A stretch of DNA of 48,797 nucleotides from an uncultured Oscillospiraceae bacterium (GCA_947629755.1 CANREY010000005.1:1-48797); one strand, 5' to 3'; positions 6,826 through 15,202 are shown, counted from the first letter of the stretch. Made by a program: numbers and translations. Notes: generated from the letters alone by a model not told the origin.

Positions 6826-8802
6826 ATGTTCCTTATAACCTCAAATACCCGCGTCGCCGGCGCGGAGCCCCTTGGCCCCGCCGTGGAGAACGCCGCCGAA
6901 ATTTTAACGCGCGACATCTCAAAACGCCTCGCGCCCTCGGAGGATAAGGGCAATACAATATCCCTCCTCCCCTCCCCCATGTCCCGGCCTGAGGAGTTTA
7001 TCGTGGAGGTCCGTAATAACGCTATGTCCGTCGCCGCCGGGGACGAGTTGGGGTTTGTGTACGGACTTCTCTACATATCCGAAAAATTCCTCGGCATACC
7101 TCCCTTCTGGTTCTGGATAGGCGTAAAAATCGAAAAGATCCCGTCCGTATCCGTACCGGAGGGCGTCTATACAGGCAAAAAGCCCCAGGTCAGGTACCGG
7201 GGCTGGTTCATAAACGACGAGGTGCTCATCTCCCACTGGGCCGTCAACGGCGACAAGGCGGAGCCCTGGCGCATGGCCTTCGAGGCGCTTTTGCGCTGCG
7301 GCGGCAACATGGTCATACCGGGTACGGATAAAGACTCCCACTTATACCGCGATCTGGCCTCCTCCTACGGCCTCTACATCACCCACCACCACGCCGAGGC
7401 GTTGGGGGCCGAGTTTTTCCTCCGGGAATACCCGGATTTGGAGCCCAATTACGACAGCCACCCCGACCTTTTTCAAAAGCAGTGGGAGGACGCCGTCATT
7501 GCCCAGAAAAATATGAAGGTGGTCTGGTGTCTCGGCTTTCGCGGTCAGGGGGACTCCCCCTTCTGGGCCAGCGACACCACCGGCAAATACGACACCGACG
7601 AAAAGCGCGGGGCCATGATAAGCAAAATGATACGCCTCCAGCGTAAGATCGTTGAAAAATACGTAAAGGACCCGGTTTTCTGCACAAATCTCTACGGCGA
7701 GGTCATGGAGCTCTACGCAAAAGGCTTCGTTGACATAGACCCCGACATAATAAAGATCCGTGCCGACAACGGCTTTGGCAAGATGGTCACCCGCCGCCGT
7801 GGGAACCACGATCCCCGTGTCTCCTCCCTGCCGGATAAGCCGGAGGAGCACGGCGGCATATACTATCACGTCTCCTTCTACGACCTCCAGGCCGCGGCCC
7901 ACATTACAATGCTCCCCGTGAGCGTGGACTTCGTTAATAATGAGCTCGACCGGGTATTTTCAAAAAACCTCTCTCAGTACTGGCTCATAAACTGCTCCAA
8001 CATCAGGCCCCACGCCTACATGCTGGACGCCATAAGGAAAAAGTGGTACGGAGAAAATATCTCCGACGCAAGCCACAGCCGGGAGTTCGCCGCCACCTAT
8101 TTTGGCGGCTCCGAGAAGATAGCGGAGTGCTACCGTGATTACAGCCGCGCCCAGCTCCCCTTCGGCCCGGAGCCCGACCAGCGGGCGGGGGAGCAGTTTT
8201 ACTGCGAGCTTCCGAGGCTCATAGTCCACCAGTTTTTCCTCGACCGCCTCTCCCCCGCCCCCGGCCTTCGCTGGCTCACGGACGCCGGGACGCTGTCGGA
8301 GCAGGCCAAATACTTTGCTGGTCTCTGTAAAAAGGCCCTCCCCGCCCTTGAGGCCCTTTGGCAAAAATGCCGTGAGGCCGGCGGCGAGCCCATAGCCTTA
8401 CAGGCCCACCTCCAGCTTTTAGGCGCGAGGGCCGGCGTGAAGCTCGGCGAGGGCTTTGCGTATTTTGAAAACAGCGACTACCTCCACGCCTTCATGTCCT
8501 TCGGCGACGCGGCGCAGCTATTCCTTGACGCCGATGACGCGCTCCGCTCCTCCGAGAGCGGCATCTTCACCGGCTTTTACCAAAACGACTGCTTTGCCGA
8601 CTACAAGCACACGGCATTCATGCTCCAAAAGCTCATGGGCTATATCCGTGAGCTTGGCGACTCCCCCGCCCACGACAGGTGGTATCGCCTGGCCTATATG
8701 TCAAATCGGGACAGGCCCATCAGGGTGCTTTTGGTGGAGGACAACCACCCCACGGACTGGGAGCTCTATAACAAATTCAAAGAAAGCGGGCAGATATTAT
8801 GA
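6826..8802 (+). CDS. GH115-like glycoside hydrolase (putative alpha-glucuronidase)
   Basis: Putative exo-acting enzyme removing uronic acid side groups from imported oligosaccharides. The 658-residue protein shows landmarks that match family 115: RYRGWFINDE near residue 125, an LRCGGNMVIPG block, ASSYGLYITHHHAEALGAE, and CLGFRGQGDSPFW. Classical GH115 enzymes are longer, about 850 residues, so C-terminal domains seem to be missing. There is no signal peptide, so it should act in the cytoplasm. The ATG at 6826 lies one base after the upstream stop and behind GGAAAGTGAG. The last four bases overlap the next gene, a GH28 enzyme. The family call rests on remembered motifs; the exact substrate is inference. 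Confidence 0.72.
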   Translation: MFLITSNTRVAGAEPLGPAVENAAEILTRDISKRLAPSEDKGNTISLLPSPMSRPEEFIVEVRNNAMSVAAGDELGFVYGLLYISEKFLGIPPFWFWIGVKIEKIPSVSVPEGVYTGKKPQVRYRGWFINDEVLISHWAVNGDKAEPWRMAFEALLRCGGNMVIPGTDKDSHLYRDLASSYGLYITHHHAEALGAEFFLREYPDLEPNYDSHPDLFQKQWEDAVIAQKNMKVVWCLGFRGQGDSPFWASDTTGKYDTDEKRGAMISKMIRLQRKIVEKYVKDPVFCTNLYGEVMELYAKGFVDIDPDIIKIRADNGFGKMVTRRRGNHDPRVSSLPDKPEEHGGIYYHVSFYDLQAAAHITMLPVSVDFVNNELDRVFSKNLSQYWLINCSNIRPHAYMLDAIRKKWYGENISDASHSREFAATYFGGSEKIAECYRDYSRAQLPFGPEPDQRAGEQFYCELPRLIVHQFFLDRLSPAPGLRWLTDAGTLSEQAKYFAGLCKKALPALEALWQKCREAGGEPIALQAHLQLLGARAGVKLGEGFAYFENSDYLHAFMSFGDAAQLFLDADDALRSSESGIFTGFYQNDCFADYKHTAFMLQKLMGYIRELGDSPAHDRWYRLAYMSNRDRPIRVLLVEDNHPTDWELYNKFKESGQIL

Positions 8803-10259
8803 GCAGGCTCTACTACGCGACCACCTCCGATTCCCTCACCCTCTGGTGGGAGAAGGCCGTCCCCGGCCCCTACGCCGTCAATGTTGACGGCGCGGAATAC
8901 ACTGTGGATAAGACCCACTTCACCGTGGAAGATTTGGCCCCCGACACCGGGCACACCGTCTTCGTCCGCGGCGGCGACCACCTTTTCGGACCTGAGACTG
9001 TCAGGACCGAAAAGGTCCGTGTACGCCTGAACGTCCGCGACTTCGGCGCTGTGGGCGACGGCGTGACCATGGACACCCGCGCCCTCCAATCCGCCATCGA
9101 CGCCTGCGGAGAAAATCAGGAGGTCTACGTCCCCGCCGGCACCTACATGACCGGGGCCCTCCGGCTCCACTCCCACATGTCCCTCTACATCGACGAGGGG
9201 GCGACATTGCAGGGCACAGCTGACCCCCGCGATTATGAGCCCCGCATATGGAGCCGCTTTGAGGGCATAGAGCAGGAGTGCTACTCAAGCCTTCTCAACC
9301 TCGGCACTCTCGACCACGCCTCCGGCCCAAACTGCGCTGACGTGCTCATCTACGGTCACGGCACCGTGGCCTCCGGCGGACAGGAGCTTTGCCTCAACGT
9401 CATCGACACCGAGCGCGAGCGCCTTCGCGACTACCTTGCCGCCAACGCCCAGCTCGTGGCCACCTGCGAAAACGACCACACCATTCCCGGCCGGGTCCGC
9501 CCCCGGCTCATAAACATGTCAAACTGCGAAAATGTCCGTATCTCCGGCCTGACCCTCAAAAACGGCGCCAGCTGGAACCTCCACTTCATATATAGCCGGG
9601 GCATACTCACCGACCACTGCACATTCCTCTCGGAGGGCGTGTGGAACGGCGACGGCTGGGACCCGGACTCCAGCGAGGACTGCACACTCTTTGCCTGCCG
9701 CTTCTTCACCGGCGACGACATGGTGGCCGTGAAGTCCGGCAAGAATCCCCAGGGCAACGAGATAAACCGCCCCACAAAGCGCGTGCGTATCTTCGACTGT
9801 GAAAGCTCCTTCGGCCACGGCATCGTCGTGGGAAGCGAGATGAGCGGCGGCGTGGAGGACGTGTGGGTCTGGGACTGCGACCTGGGACAGGCCATGCAGG
9901 GCATAGAGATAAAGGCCACCCCCAAGCGCGGCGGCTGCGTCCGGGGCCTTCGCCTCACGGACTGCACCGTGGCGAGAGTCCTCATGCACTCCGTGCCCTA
10001 CAACGACGACGGCGTGCCCGGCCCCGACCAGCCCGTATTTGAAAACTGCCTTTTCGAGCGCGTGCGCATTTTGGGCCAGAGCCTTGACCACGACCACGTC
10101 CTCCACCGCACCCCCGCCATCGAGCTCGTTGGCTTTTCAAAGCCCGGCCACGAAATACGCGACATGGAGTTCACCGACTGCACTCTGGCCGAGGGCAACC
10201 TCGGCCTAATCCTCCAAAAATGCTCCGGCCTCACCTTCAAAAATTTAAAATGCGAATAA
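8799..10259 (+). CDS. GH28 polygalacturonase / rhamnogalacturonan hydrolase family enzyme
   Basis: Hydrolyses galacturonosyl linkages of pectic oligosaccharides. The 486 residues start with a short beta-sandwich-like region (about 1-70), then the right-handed beta-helix entry VRDFGAVGDGVTMDTRALQ and PAGTYMTGALRLHSHMSLYI. Catalytic landmarks follow in order: NGDGWDPDSSEDC, FTGDDMVAVKSG, GHGIVVGSEMSGG and EIKATPKRGG. There is no signal peptide, so the enzyme probably works on imported fragments in the cytoplasm. The start overlaps the GH115-like stop as ATGA. It is last in the operon, before a bidirectional hairpin. Whether it prefers polygalacturonan or rhamnogalacturonan cannot be told, though rhaBAD next door favours the latter. 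Confidence 0.9.
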   Translation: MSRLYYATTSDSLTLWWEKAVPGPYAVNVDGAEYTVDKTHFTVEDLAPDTGHTVFVRGGDHLFGPETVRTEKVRVRLNVRDFGAVGDGVTMDTRALQSAIDACGENQEVYVPAGTYMTGALRLHSHMSLYIDEGATLQGTADPRDYEPRIWSRFEGIEQECYSSLLNLGTLDHASGPNCADVLIYGHGTVASGGQELCLNVIDTERERLRDYLAANAQLVATCENDHTIPGRVRPRLINMSNCENVRISGLTLKNGASWNLHFIYSRGILTDHCTFLSEGVWNGDGWDPDSSEDCTLFACRFFTGDDMVAVKSGKNPQGNEINRPTKRVRIFDCESSFGHGIVVGSEMSGGVEDVWVWDCDLGQAMQGIEIKATPKRGGCVRGLRLTDCTVARVLMHSVPYNDDGVPGPDQPVFENCLFERVRILGQSLDHDHVLHRTPAIELVGFSKPGHEIRDMEFTDCTLAEGNLGLILQKCSGLTFKNLKCE

Positions 10260-10263
10260 AATC

Positions 10264-10289
10264 ACGGAGGGGACGTCTGTCCCCTCCGT
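10264..10289. terminator. Bidirectional terminator between GH28 and second AraC gene
   Basis: Stem ACGGAGGGGA / TCCCCTCCGT (10264-10273, 10280-10289) with a CGTCTG loop, placed between convergent stop codons. The minus strand has the better T-rich tail (GATTTTATT); the plus side has only AATTT. Confidence 0.7.
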
Positions 10290-10301
10290 AATTTACCGGG
10301 C

Positions 10302-11267
10302 TTACCCTTTTTCTTTTTCTCTGTACTCCCCCGGCGTGCACCCGAATTTCTCCTCGAACCTCCGGTAGAAAAACGCCGTGTTCTCGTACCCCACGTTGTA
10401 CGCTATGTCCGCCACCGTAAGGTCCGTCTCAGTCAGGAGCGCCACGGCCCTGTTGAACCTCGCCGTGTGCAAAAGCTCCGTAAAGGAGCTCCCCGTCCGG
10501 CGCTTGAGCATTCTCGTGAGGGTGGAGGGCGTCAGGTCCCGCTCTCTGGCAAGCTCCGAGAGGGTGCACTGCACGTCCCCCTCTATCCTGCCCAGCGCCC
10601 AGAGCACCGTGGCCTGCTCCCTGTCACGCCTTCCCGATATTTGGAGCTTCTCGGCCTTCATGGACAGGTGGTGCATCAAAAGCTCCAGCGTCCCCCGCTG
10701 AAGCTCCTGTCGCTGGAAGTCGGCCCCCTCAAGCTCCAGCATCACCATGTTTTCCAGCAGGTTTTCAATGGCCGGGTCGTCGGACACGTCAAAGACGAGA
10801 TACGCCCCGTCGCTGTCCCCCTGCCTTAAATTGCTCTTTAAAAATACGCTCAGGGCGTTGGCCCCGCCTATTGACATGGCCGCCGAGTCGAAAAACGCCG
10901 GCACAAGTATGAAATTCACCGCTATGTCCCCGGCACCCGCCGGCATTATCTCGTGCTCCACGCCACGCCCCAGCAGAAGAAGGCTCCCGGAGCGAAGCTC
11001 CAGCCTCTCCGTCCCGTCTATTATGTGCCGTGTGGAGCCCGTGACCTCGTAGACCATCTCCACATACGTGTGGCTGTGGCGCGGGAAGGGCGCGAACCTC
11101 GTGTGGGTGCGTATGCCGAAAAGATGCCCGGATTTGAGTATCTCCCCCGGCTCCAGCACCGTCCCGCCCGTCCTGTTGTAGAGGGTCATGTCAACGCCCT
11201 CGCCGCCCAGTATCTCCCGCTCCTCGTCGGAAATTTCCGACAGCTTGCGGACGACCTCTTCTCTCAT
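10302..11267 (-). CDS. AraC-family regulator, divergent from rhaBAD
   Basis: Probable activator of the rhamnose operon. The 321 residues contain a cupin-type sensor domain (RHSHTYVEMVYEVTGSTR, then a glycine-rich strand GSLLLLGRGVEHEI) and a C-terminal double helix-turn-helix (LSELARERDLTPSTLTRML; VADIAYNVGYENTAFFYRRF). The ATG at 11267 has GGGGGTG upstream; the frame extends to 11339 but lacks a better start. A perfect 19-bp inverted repeat covers the ribosome binding site, and the divergent rhaB promoter lies about 90 bases away. The role in rhamnose control is inferred from the divergent arrangement. Confidence 0.88.
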   Translation of the reverse strand: MREEVVRKLSEISDEEREILGGEGVDMTLYNRTGGTVLEPGEILKSGHLFGIRTHTRFAPFPRHSHTYVEMVYEVTGSTRHIIDGTERLELRSGSLLLLGRGVEHEIMPAGAGDIAVNFILVPAFFDSAAMSIGGANALSVFLKSNLRQGDSDGAYLVFDVSDDPAIENLLENMVMLELEGADFQRQELQRGTLELLMHHLSMKAEKLQISGRRDREQATVLWALGRIEGDVQCTLSELARERDLTPSTLTRMLKRRTGSSFTELLHTARFNRAVALLTETDLTVADIAYNVGYENTAFFYRRFEEKFGCTPGEYREKEKG

Positions 11268-11268
11268 T

Positions 11269-11287
11269 TTCACACCCCCTGTGTGAA
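11269..11287. promoter_or_regulatory. Perfect inverted repeat over the regulator's ribosome binding site
   Basis: TTCACAC (11269-11275), a five-base spacer, and GTGTGAA (11281-11287). It begins two bases before the ATG of the minus-strand regulator gene, and the spacer contains the Shine-Dalgarno G-run. It could be an autoregulatory operator, or an RNA hairpin hiding the ribosome binding site. Confidence 0.55.
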
Positions 11288-11357
11288 TAGTATATCCTCC
11301 GGCGCTCCCTGTCAAGGAAAAACGCAAAATCGGATACAATAAATAATTTTTCCGTCA

Positions 11358-11385
11358 TTGAAGACCCATGTGAAAACTGTATAAT
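11358..11385 (+). promoter_or_regulatory. Promoter of rhaBAD
   Basis: TTGAAG (11358-11363), 16-base spacer, TATAAT (11380-11385), 21 bases before the rhaB ATG. Overlapping half-sites TGAAAA (11371-11376) and TTTTCA (11387-11392) form an inverted repeat around the -10 that could be a regulator site. Confidence 0.6.
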
Positions 11386-11406
11386 ATTTTCATAAGGGGT
11401 GATAGA

Positions 11407-12684
11407 ATGAAGTATTATCTGGCAATCGACATCGGCGCGTCCTCAGGCCGCCACTTAGTTGGCTGGAATGAGGGCGGAGAGCTCAAGACCCAAGAGGTCT
11501 ACCGCTTCCCCAACGGCGTCACGGAGCGGGACGGCCACCTCATCTGGGACATGGAGGCTCTCGCCAACCACGTTCGGGAGGGCATAGACAGGGCCCTTTC
11601 GGAGTTTGGGCAGATAGAGTCCTTCGCCATCGACACCTGGGGCGTGGACTACGTGCTCATGCGGGGCGAAAAGCCCGTGCTTCCCTGCTTTGCCTACCGC
11701 GACGGCCGCACTCAGGCCGTCATCGACGAGGTGCACTCCATCGTGCCCTTCGAGGAGCTTTACCGGCGGACGGGCTGTCAGTTCCAGACCTTCAACACCG
11801 TCTATCAGCTCTACGAGGACAAGAAAAGCGGCAGGCTTGAGGGCGTCACCGGCCTTCTCATGGTGCCGGAGTACCTCATGTGGACCCTCACCGGCGTGAA
11901 GGCCCGTGAGTACACCAACGCCACCACCGAGGGCCTCATCTCCGCCGCCACCGGCAAATTTGACCGGGAGATAACGGACAGGCTCGGCCTTCCCCGGTGC
12001 CTTTTCCCGCACCTGACTATGCCCGGAGCCGTCATCGGCACCTACAAGGGCATAAAGGCCATGCTCTGCGCCACCCACGACACGGGCTCCGCCGTTGAGG
12101 GTATCCCCATGGACGGGTCCGAGCCCTACATCTCCTCCGGCACCTGGTCCCTTCTGGGCGTCAAGACGCCGAGGCCCATTACGGACGAGGGCAGTATGGC
12201 CGCCAACTACTCCAACGAGGGCGGCGTGGGCTATAACCGCTACCAGAAAAATATAATGGGCATGTGGCTCGTCAACCGCCTTCGCGCGGAGCTTTGCCCG
12301 GACACGGACTTCGGAAAAATAGTCGACATGGCCCGTGAAAGCTTAAACACCGCCACCGTGGACTCGGCAAGTCAGGAGTTTCTGGCCCCTGAGAGCATGG
12401 TCCGGGCCTTTGACAGCGCCACCGGCGGGGCCCTTCGGACCACCGGCGACTACTTCAACTGCGCCATGCGCTCCCTTGCTCTTGGGTACAAAAAGGCCCT
12501 TGAGGAGCTGGAGGCCAACACGGGCAGAAAATACTCAAAGCTCTACATCGTGGGCGGCGGAGCCAAAAACGGCTATCTCAACGCCCTCACCGAGGAAGCG
12601 ACAGGTAAAACCGTCGTGGCCCTCCCCATCGAGGCCACGGCTATCGGAAATCTTAAAATTCAAATGAAGGAGGAACACATATGA
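11407..12684 (+). CDS. rhaB: Rhamnulokinase
   Basis: Phosphorylates L-rhamnulose to rhamnulose 1-phosphate. FGGY-family fold: N-terminal phosphate-1 motif AIDIGASSGRHLVGW, then AIDTWGVDYVLM, THDTGSAVEGIP, the glycine-rich YISSGTWSLLG and the C-terminal adenosine motif YIVGGGAKNGYL followed by PIEATAIGNL. At 425 residues it is shorter than the usual 470-490: the region before THDT looks compressed and the protein ends about ten residues after EATAIGNL, where relatives continue for roughly 40-60 more. The stop overlaps rhaA by ATGA, and the rhaA ribosome binding site lies inside the last codons. Function is probably retained because the nucleotide-binding motifs are present, but this is not certain. 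Confidence 0.92.
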   Translation: MKYYLAIDIGASSGRHLVGWNEGGELKTQEVYRFPNGVTERDGHLIWDMEALANHVREGIDRALSEFGQIESFAIDTWGVDYVLMRGEKPVLPCFAYRDGRTQAVIDEVHSIVPFEELYRRTGCQFQTFNTVYQLYEDKKSGRLEGVTGLLMVPEYLMWTLTGVKAREYTNATTEGLISAATGKFDREITDRLGLPRCLFPHLTMPGAVIGTYKGIKAMLCATHDTGSAVEGIPMDGSEPYISSGTWSLLGVKTPRPITDEGSMAANYSNEGGVGYNRYQKNIMGMWLVNRLRAELCPDTDFGKIVDMARESLNTATVDSASQEFLAPESMVRAFDSATGGALRTTGDYFNCAMRSLALGYKKALEELEANTGRKYSKLYIVGGGAKNGYLNALTEEATGKTVVALPIEATAIGNLKIQMKEEHI

Positions 12685-13937
12685 GTTACAGCGAGGCAAA
12701 AGAGAGATACGCCGCCCTTGGCGTGGACGCCGAGGCGGCAATGGCGAAGCTCAAGAGCGTCCCCGTGGCGCTCCACTGCTGGCAGGGCGACGACGTGCGC
12801 GGCTTTGACACCGACCCTTCAAAGCCCCTTACCGGCGGTATCCAGACCACCGGCAACTACCCCGGCCGCGCGAGAACGCCTGAGGAGCTCATGGCGGACA
12901 TCGACGAGGTATTGAAGCTCATTCCCGGCAAGGTGAAGATGAATCTTCACGCAAGCTACGCCATATTTGAGGACGGCGACTGGGCCGACAGGGACAAGCT
13001 GGAGCCCAAGCACTTCAAAAAATGGGTGGACTTCTGCAAGGCCCGCGGCCTTGGGTGCGATTTCAACCCCACCTTCTTCTCCCACCCCAAGTGCGACCCT
13101 CTGACCCTCTCCTCCCCCAATGAGGAGACGCGCCGCTTCTGGATAGACCACGGCAAGGCCTGCGTGCGCATAAGCCAGTATTTGGCCGACGAGCTGGGCG
13201 GCGAGTGCGTCATGAACATCTGGACCGGCGACGGCCTGAAGGACGTGCCCGGCGACCGCATGGGCCCCCGCGTGCGCTACCGGGAGGCCATCGACGAGAT
13301 ACTCTCCGAGCCCTACGACTTTAACAAGGTCAAGCCCTGCGTGGAAAGTAAGGTCTTCGGCATCGGCGTGGAGGCGTACACCGTGGGATCCGCCGAGTTT
13401 GCCCTGAGCTACGCCGCCGCCAACCCCGGAAAGTGCATACCCCTTATGGACAACGGCCACTACCACCCCACCGAGGTGGTCAGCGACAAGATACCCGCCC
13501 TTCTCACCTTCTTCCCGGAGATCGCCCTCCACGTCACCCGTCCCATACGCTGGGACTCCGACCACGTGGTGCTCTTTGACGACGAGACGCGTGAGATCGC
13601 CCGCGAGATCGTCCGTTGCGGCGGCTTAGATGGCAGCGTAAAGCTGGCCCTGGACTACTTCGACGCCTCCATAAACCGCGTCTCCGCCTGGGTCACGGGC
13701 TTCCGCAACTTCCAGAAGGCCCTGCTTTTCGCCCTTCTCCAGCCCTGCGCGGAGGAGAAGCGCCTTCAGGATACCGGCGACTTCACCACCCTCATGGTGC
13801 TGCAGGAGGACCTCAAAACCGCGCCCTTCGGCGACGTGTGGGACGAGTACTGCCGCAGGGAAAGTAAGCCCCTTGACGGCCAGTGGCTCCCGGAGATAAA
13901 GGAATACGAAGCGCGTGTCGCTTCAAAAAGAGCGTAA
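12681..13937 (+). CDS. rhaA: L-rhamnose isomerase
   Basis: Converts L-rhamnose to L-rhamnulose, the first intracellular step of rhamnose use; a metal-dependent TIM-barrel enzyme. The 418-residue length and blocks such as VALHCWQGDDVRGFD, GGIQTTGNYPGRARTPEEL, KMNLHASYA and LMDNGHYHPTEVVSDKIPAL match RhaA closely, including the conserved His and Asp residues that hold the metal. The ATG overlaps the rhaB stop, with AAGGAGG upstream inside rhaB, so translation is coupled. rhaD follows after 15 bases. No frameshift or gap was seen. Confidence 0.97.
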   Translation: MSYSEAKERYAALGVDAEAAMAKLKSVPVALHCWQGDDVRGFDTDPSKPLTGGIQTTGNYPGRARTPEELMADIDEVLKLIPGKVKMNLHASYAIFEDGDWADRDKLEPKHFKKWVDFCKARGLGCDFNPTFFSHPKCDPLTLSSPNEETRRFWIDHGKACVRISQYLADELGGECVMNIWTGDGLKDVPGDRMGPRVRYREAIDEILSEPYDFNKVKPCVESKVFGIGVEAYTVGSAEFALSYAAANPGKCIPLMDNGHYHPTEVVSDKIPALLTFFPEIALHVTRPIRWDSDHVVLFDDETREIAREIVRCGGLDGSVKLALDYFDASINRVSAWVTGFRNFQKALLFALLQPCAEEKRLQDTGDFTTLMVLQEDLKTAPFGDVWDEYCRRESKPLDGQWLPEIKEYEARVASKRA

Positions 13938-13952
13938 TGGGAGGTAAATAAA

Positions 13953-14888
13953 ATGTCACTTAAGGATATAGATTTTAACGAGCTCAAGGACAAGACCGTG
14001 GACGCGGCCAAGGACGTGGCCGGCAAGGTCAGCGTCGTCGTCAACGACACCGTTGAGAAGCTGAAGCGCAAGGACATAATGACCGCCCCCTTCATGATCG
14101 AGATGATCCGCACCGCCACCAACATGTACGACCACGGCTGGGACGAGCGCAACGGCGGCAACATAAGCCTCATGGTCGAGGAGGACGAGGTCGCCAAGTA
14201 CTTAGACCTCACCTCAGTCATTCGCGAGATCCCCACCGGCTTTGACGCCCCCACCCTTGACGGGAAATACTTCCTCGTCACCGGCACGGGCAAATATTTC
14301 AAGAACGTCCGGTACGCCCCCGACGTGAACCTTGGCCTTATCCGGGTCAAGGACTCCGGCCGCACCGCCGAGCTTCTCTGGGGCTACACCGACGGCGGCA
14401 AGTTCACAAGTGAGCTCCCGGCCCACCTCATGAGCCACGCCGCCCGTCTGGCCGTTGACCCCGAAAACCACGTGGTCATGCACTGCCACCCCGGTAACCT
14501 TCTGGCCATGACCTACGTCCACGACCTCAATGAGAAGGCTTTCACAAGGACCCTGTGGCAGATGTGCACCGAGTGCATCGTGGTGTTCCCTGAGGGCGTG
14601 AACGTCCTTCCCTGGATGCTCTGCGGCACCAACTCCATCGGCGAGGCCACCGCGGAGAAGATGAACACCGCCCGCCTCGTTGTCTGGGCCCAGCACGGCA
14701 TCTACGGCGCGGGCAAGGATCTGGACGAGACCTTCGGCCTCATCGAGACCGCCGAGAAGGCCGCCGAGATCTACATGAAGATCGCCCACCTGCCTATCAA
14801 GAACACCATCACCGACGACGCTATGTGGCAGCTCGCCGACCGCTTCTCCCTCACCCCCCGCGAGGGTTACCTCTCCCCCAGAGCCTGA
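13953..14888 (+). CDS. rhaD: Rhamnulose-1-phosphate aldolase with N-terminal extension
   Basis: Splits rhamnulose 1-phosphate into dihydroxyacetone phosphate and L-lactaldehyde. The class II aldolase core is clear: GWDERNGGNIS, VVMHCHPGNLLAMTYV with the two zinc histidines, TECIVVFPEGVNVLPWM, and the third histidine in WAQHGIYGAGKDLDETFGLI. The protein has 311 residues against about 275 in E. coli. The excess is an N-terminal segment of roughly 40 residues (LKDKTVDAAKDVAGKVSVVV, then NDTVEKLKRK) that looks like an amphipathic helix rich in Lys, Asp, Ala and Val. GGGAGG precedes the ATG at 13953. It is last in the rha operon, before a strong terminator. The extension might mediate assembly or targeting; no microcompartment shell gene is in the window. 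Confidence 0.95.
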   Translation: MSLKDIDFNELKDKTVDAAKDVAGKVSVVVNDTVEKLKRKDIMTAPFMIEMIRTATNMYDHGWDERNGGNISLMVEEDEVAKYLDLTSVIREIPTGFDAPTLDGKYFLVTGTGKYFKNVRYAPDVNLGLIRVKDSGRTAELLWGYTDGGKFTSELPAHLMSHAARLAVDPENHVVMHCHPGNLLAMTYVHDLNEKAFTRTLWQMCTECIVVFPEGVNVLPWMLCGTNSIGEATAEKMNTARLVVWAQHGIYGAGKDLDETFGLIETAEKAAEIYMKIAHLPIKNTITDDAMWQLADRFSLTPREGYLSPRA

Positions 14889-14899
14889 CAATAATTCCT

Positions 14900-14934
14900 C
14901 CCCTCCGGCCCACACAGCCGGAGGGGGCTTTTTT
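14900..14934 (+). terminator. Rho-independent terminator of rhaBAD
   Basis: Stem CCCCTCCGGC / GCCGGAGGGG (14900-14909 and 14917-14926), loop CCACACA, then GCTTTTTT, starting 12 bases after the rhaD stop. Confidence 0.88.
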
Positions 14935-14951
14935 CCGTCCACCGCCCCACA

Positions 14952-15175
14952 AGCCCCTCCCTTGGGAGGGGGCAGGGGGTGGGGCGTGGCGGTCGCCCCT
15001 CCTCCCTGAGGAGGGGGTGGGGCGTGGCGGTCGCCCCTCCTCCCTGAGGAGGGGGTAGGGGGAGGAGTACGAATACACCCCTCCCCTACGCCATCTATTG
15101 AAAAATCCCCCATCACCCCGTAGGGGCGGGTTCCAAACCCGCCCGCCCCCCGTCCCTTCGGACAGCCCCCGATAA
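14952..15175. repeat. Intergenic palindromic repeat cluster downstream of rhaD
   Basis: Non-coding stretch between the rhaD terminator and the udg promoter. It holds a CCCCTCCC/GGGAGGGG palindrome, an exact 38-bp tandem duplication (14975-15012 and 15013-15050) containing CCTCCCTGAGGAGG, and at 15119-15145 a copy of the core GTAGGGGCGGGTTCCAAACC that recurs at 33004 and 33351. No start codon with a plausible ribosome site or conserved protein was found. Confidence 0.75.
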
Positions 15176-15202
15176 AATGCCCCACGGCAGCCAACCTCCC
15201 CC

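Noticed and set aside
13953-14888. Bacterial microcompartment locus around rhaD
   Set aside because: No shell proteins, lactaldehyde reductase or aldehyde dehydrogenase with compartment signals are present in the window.
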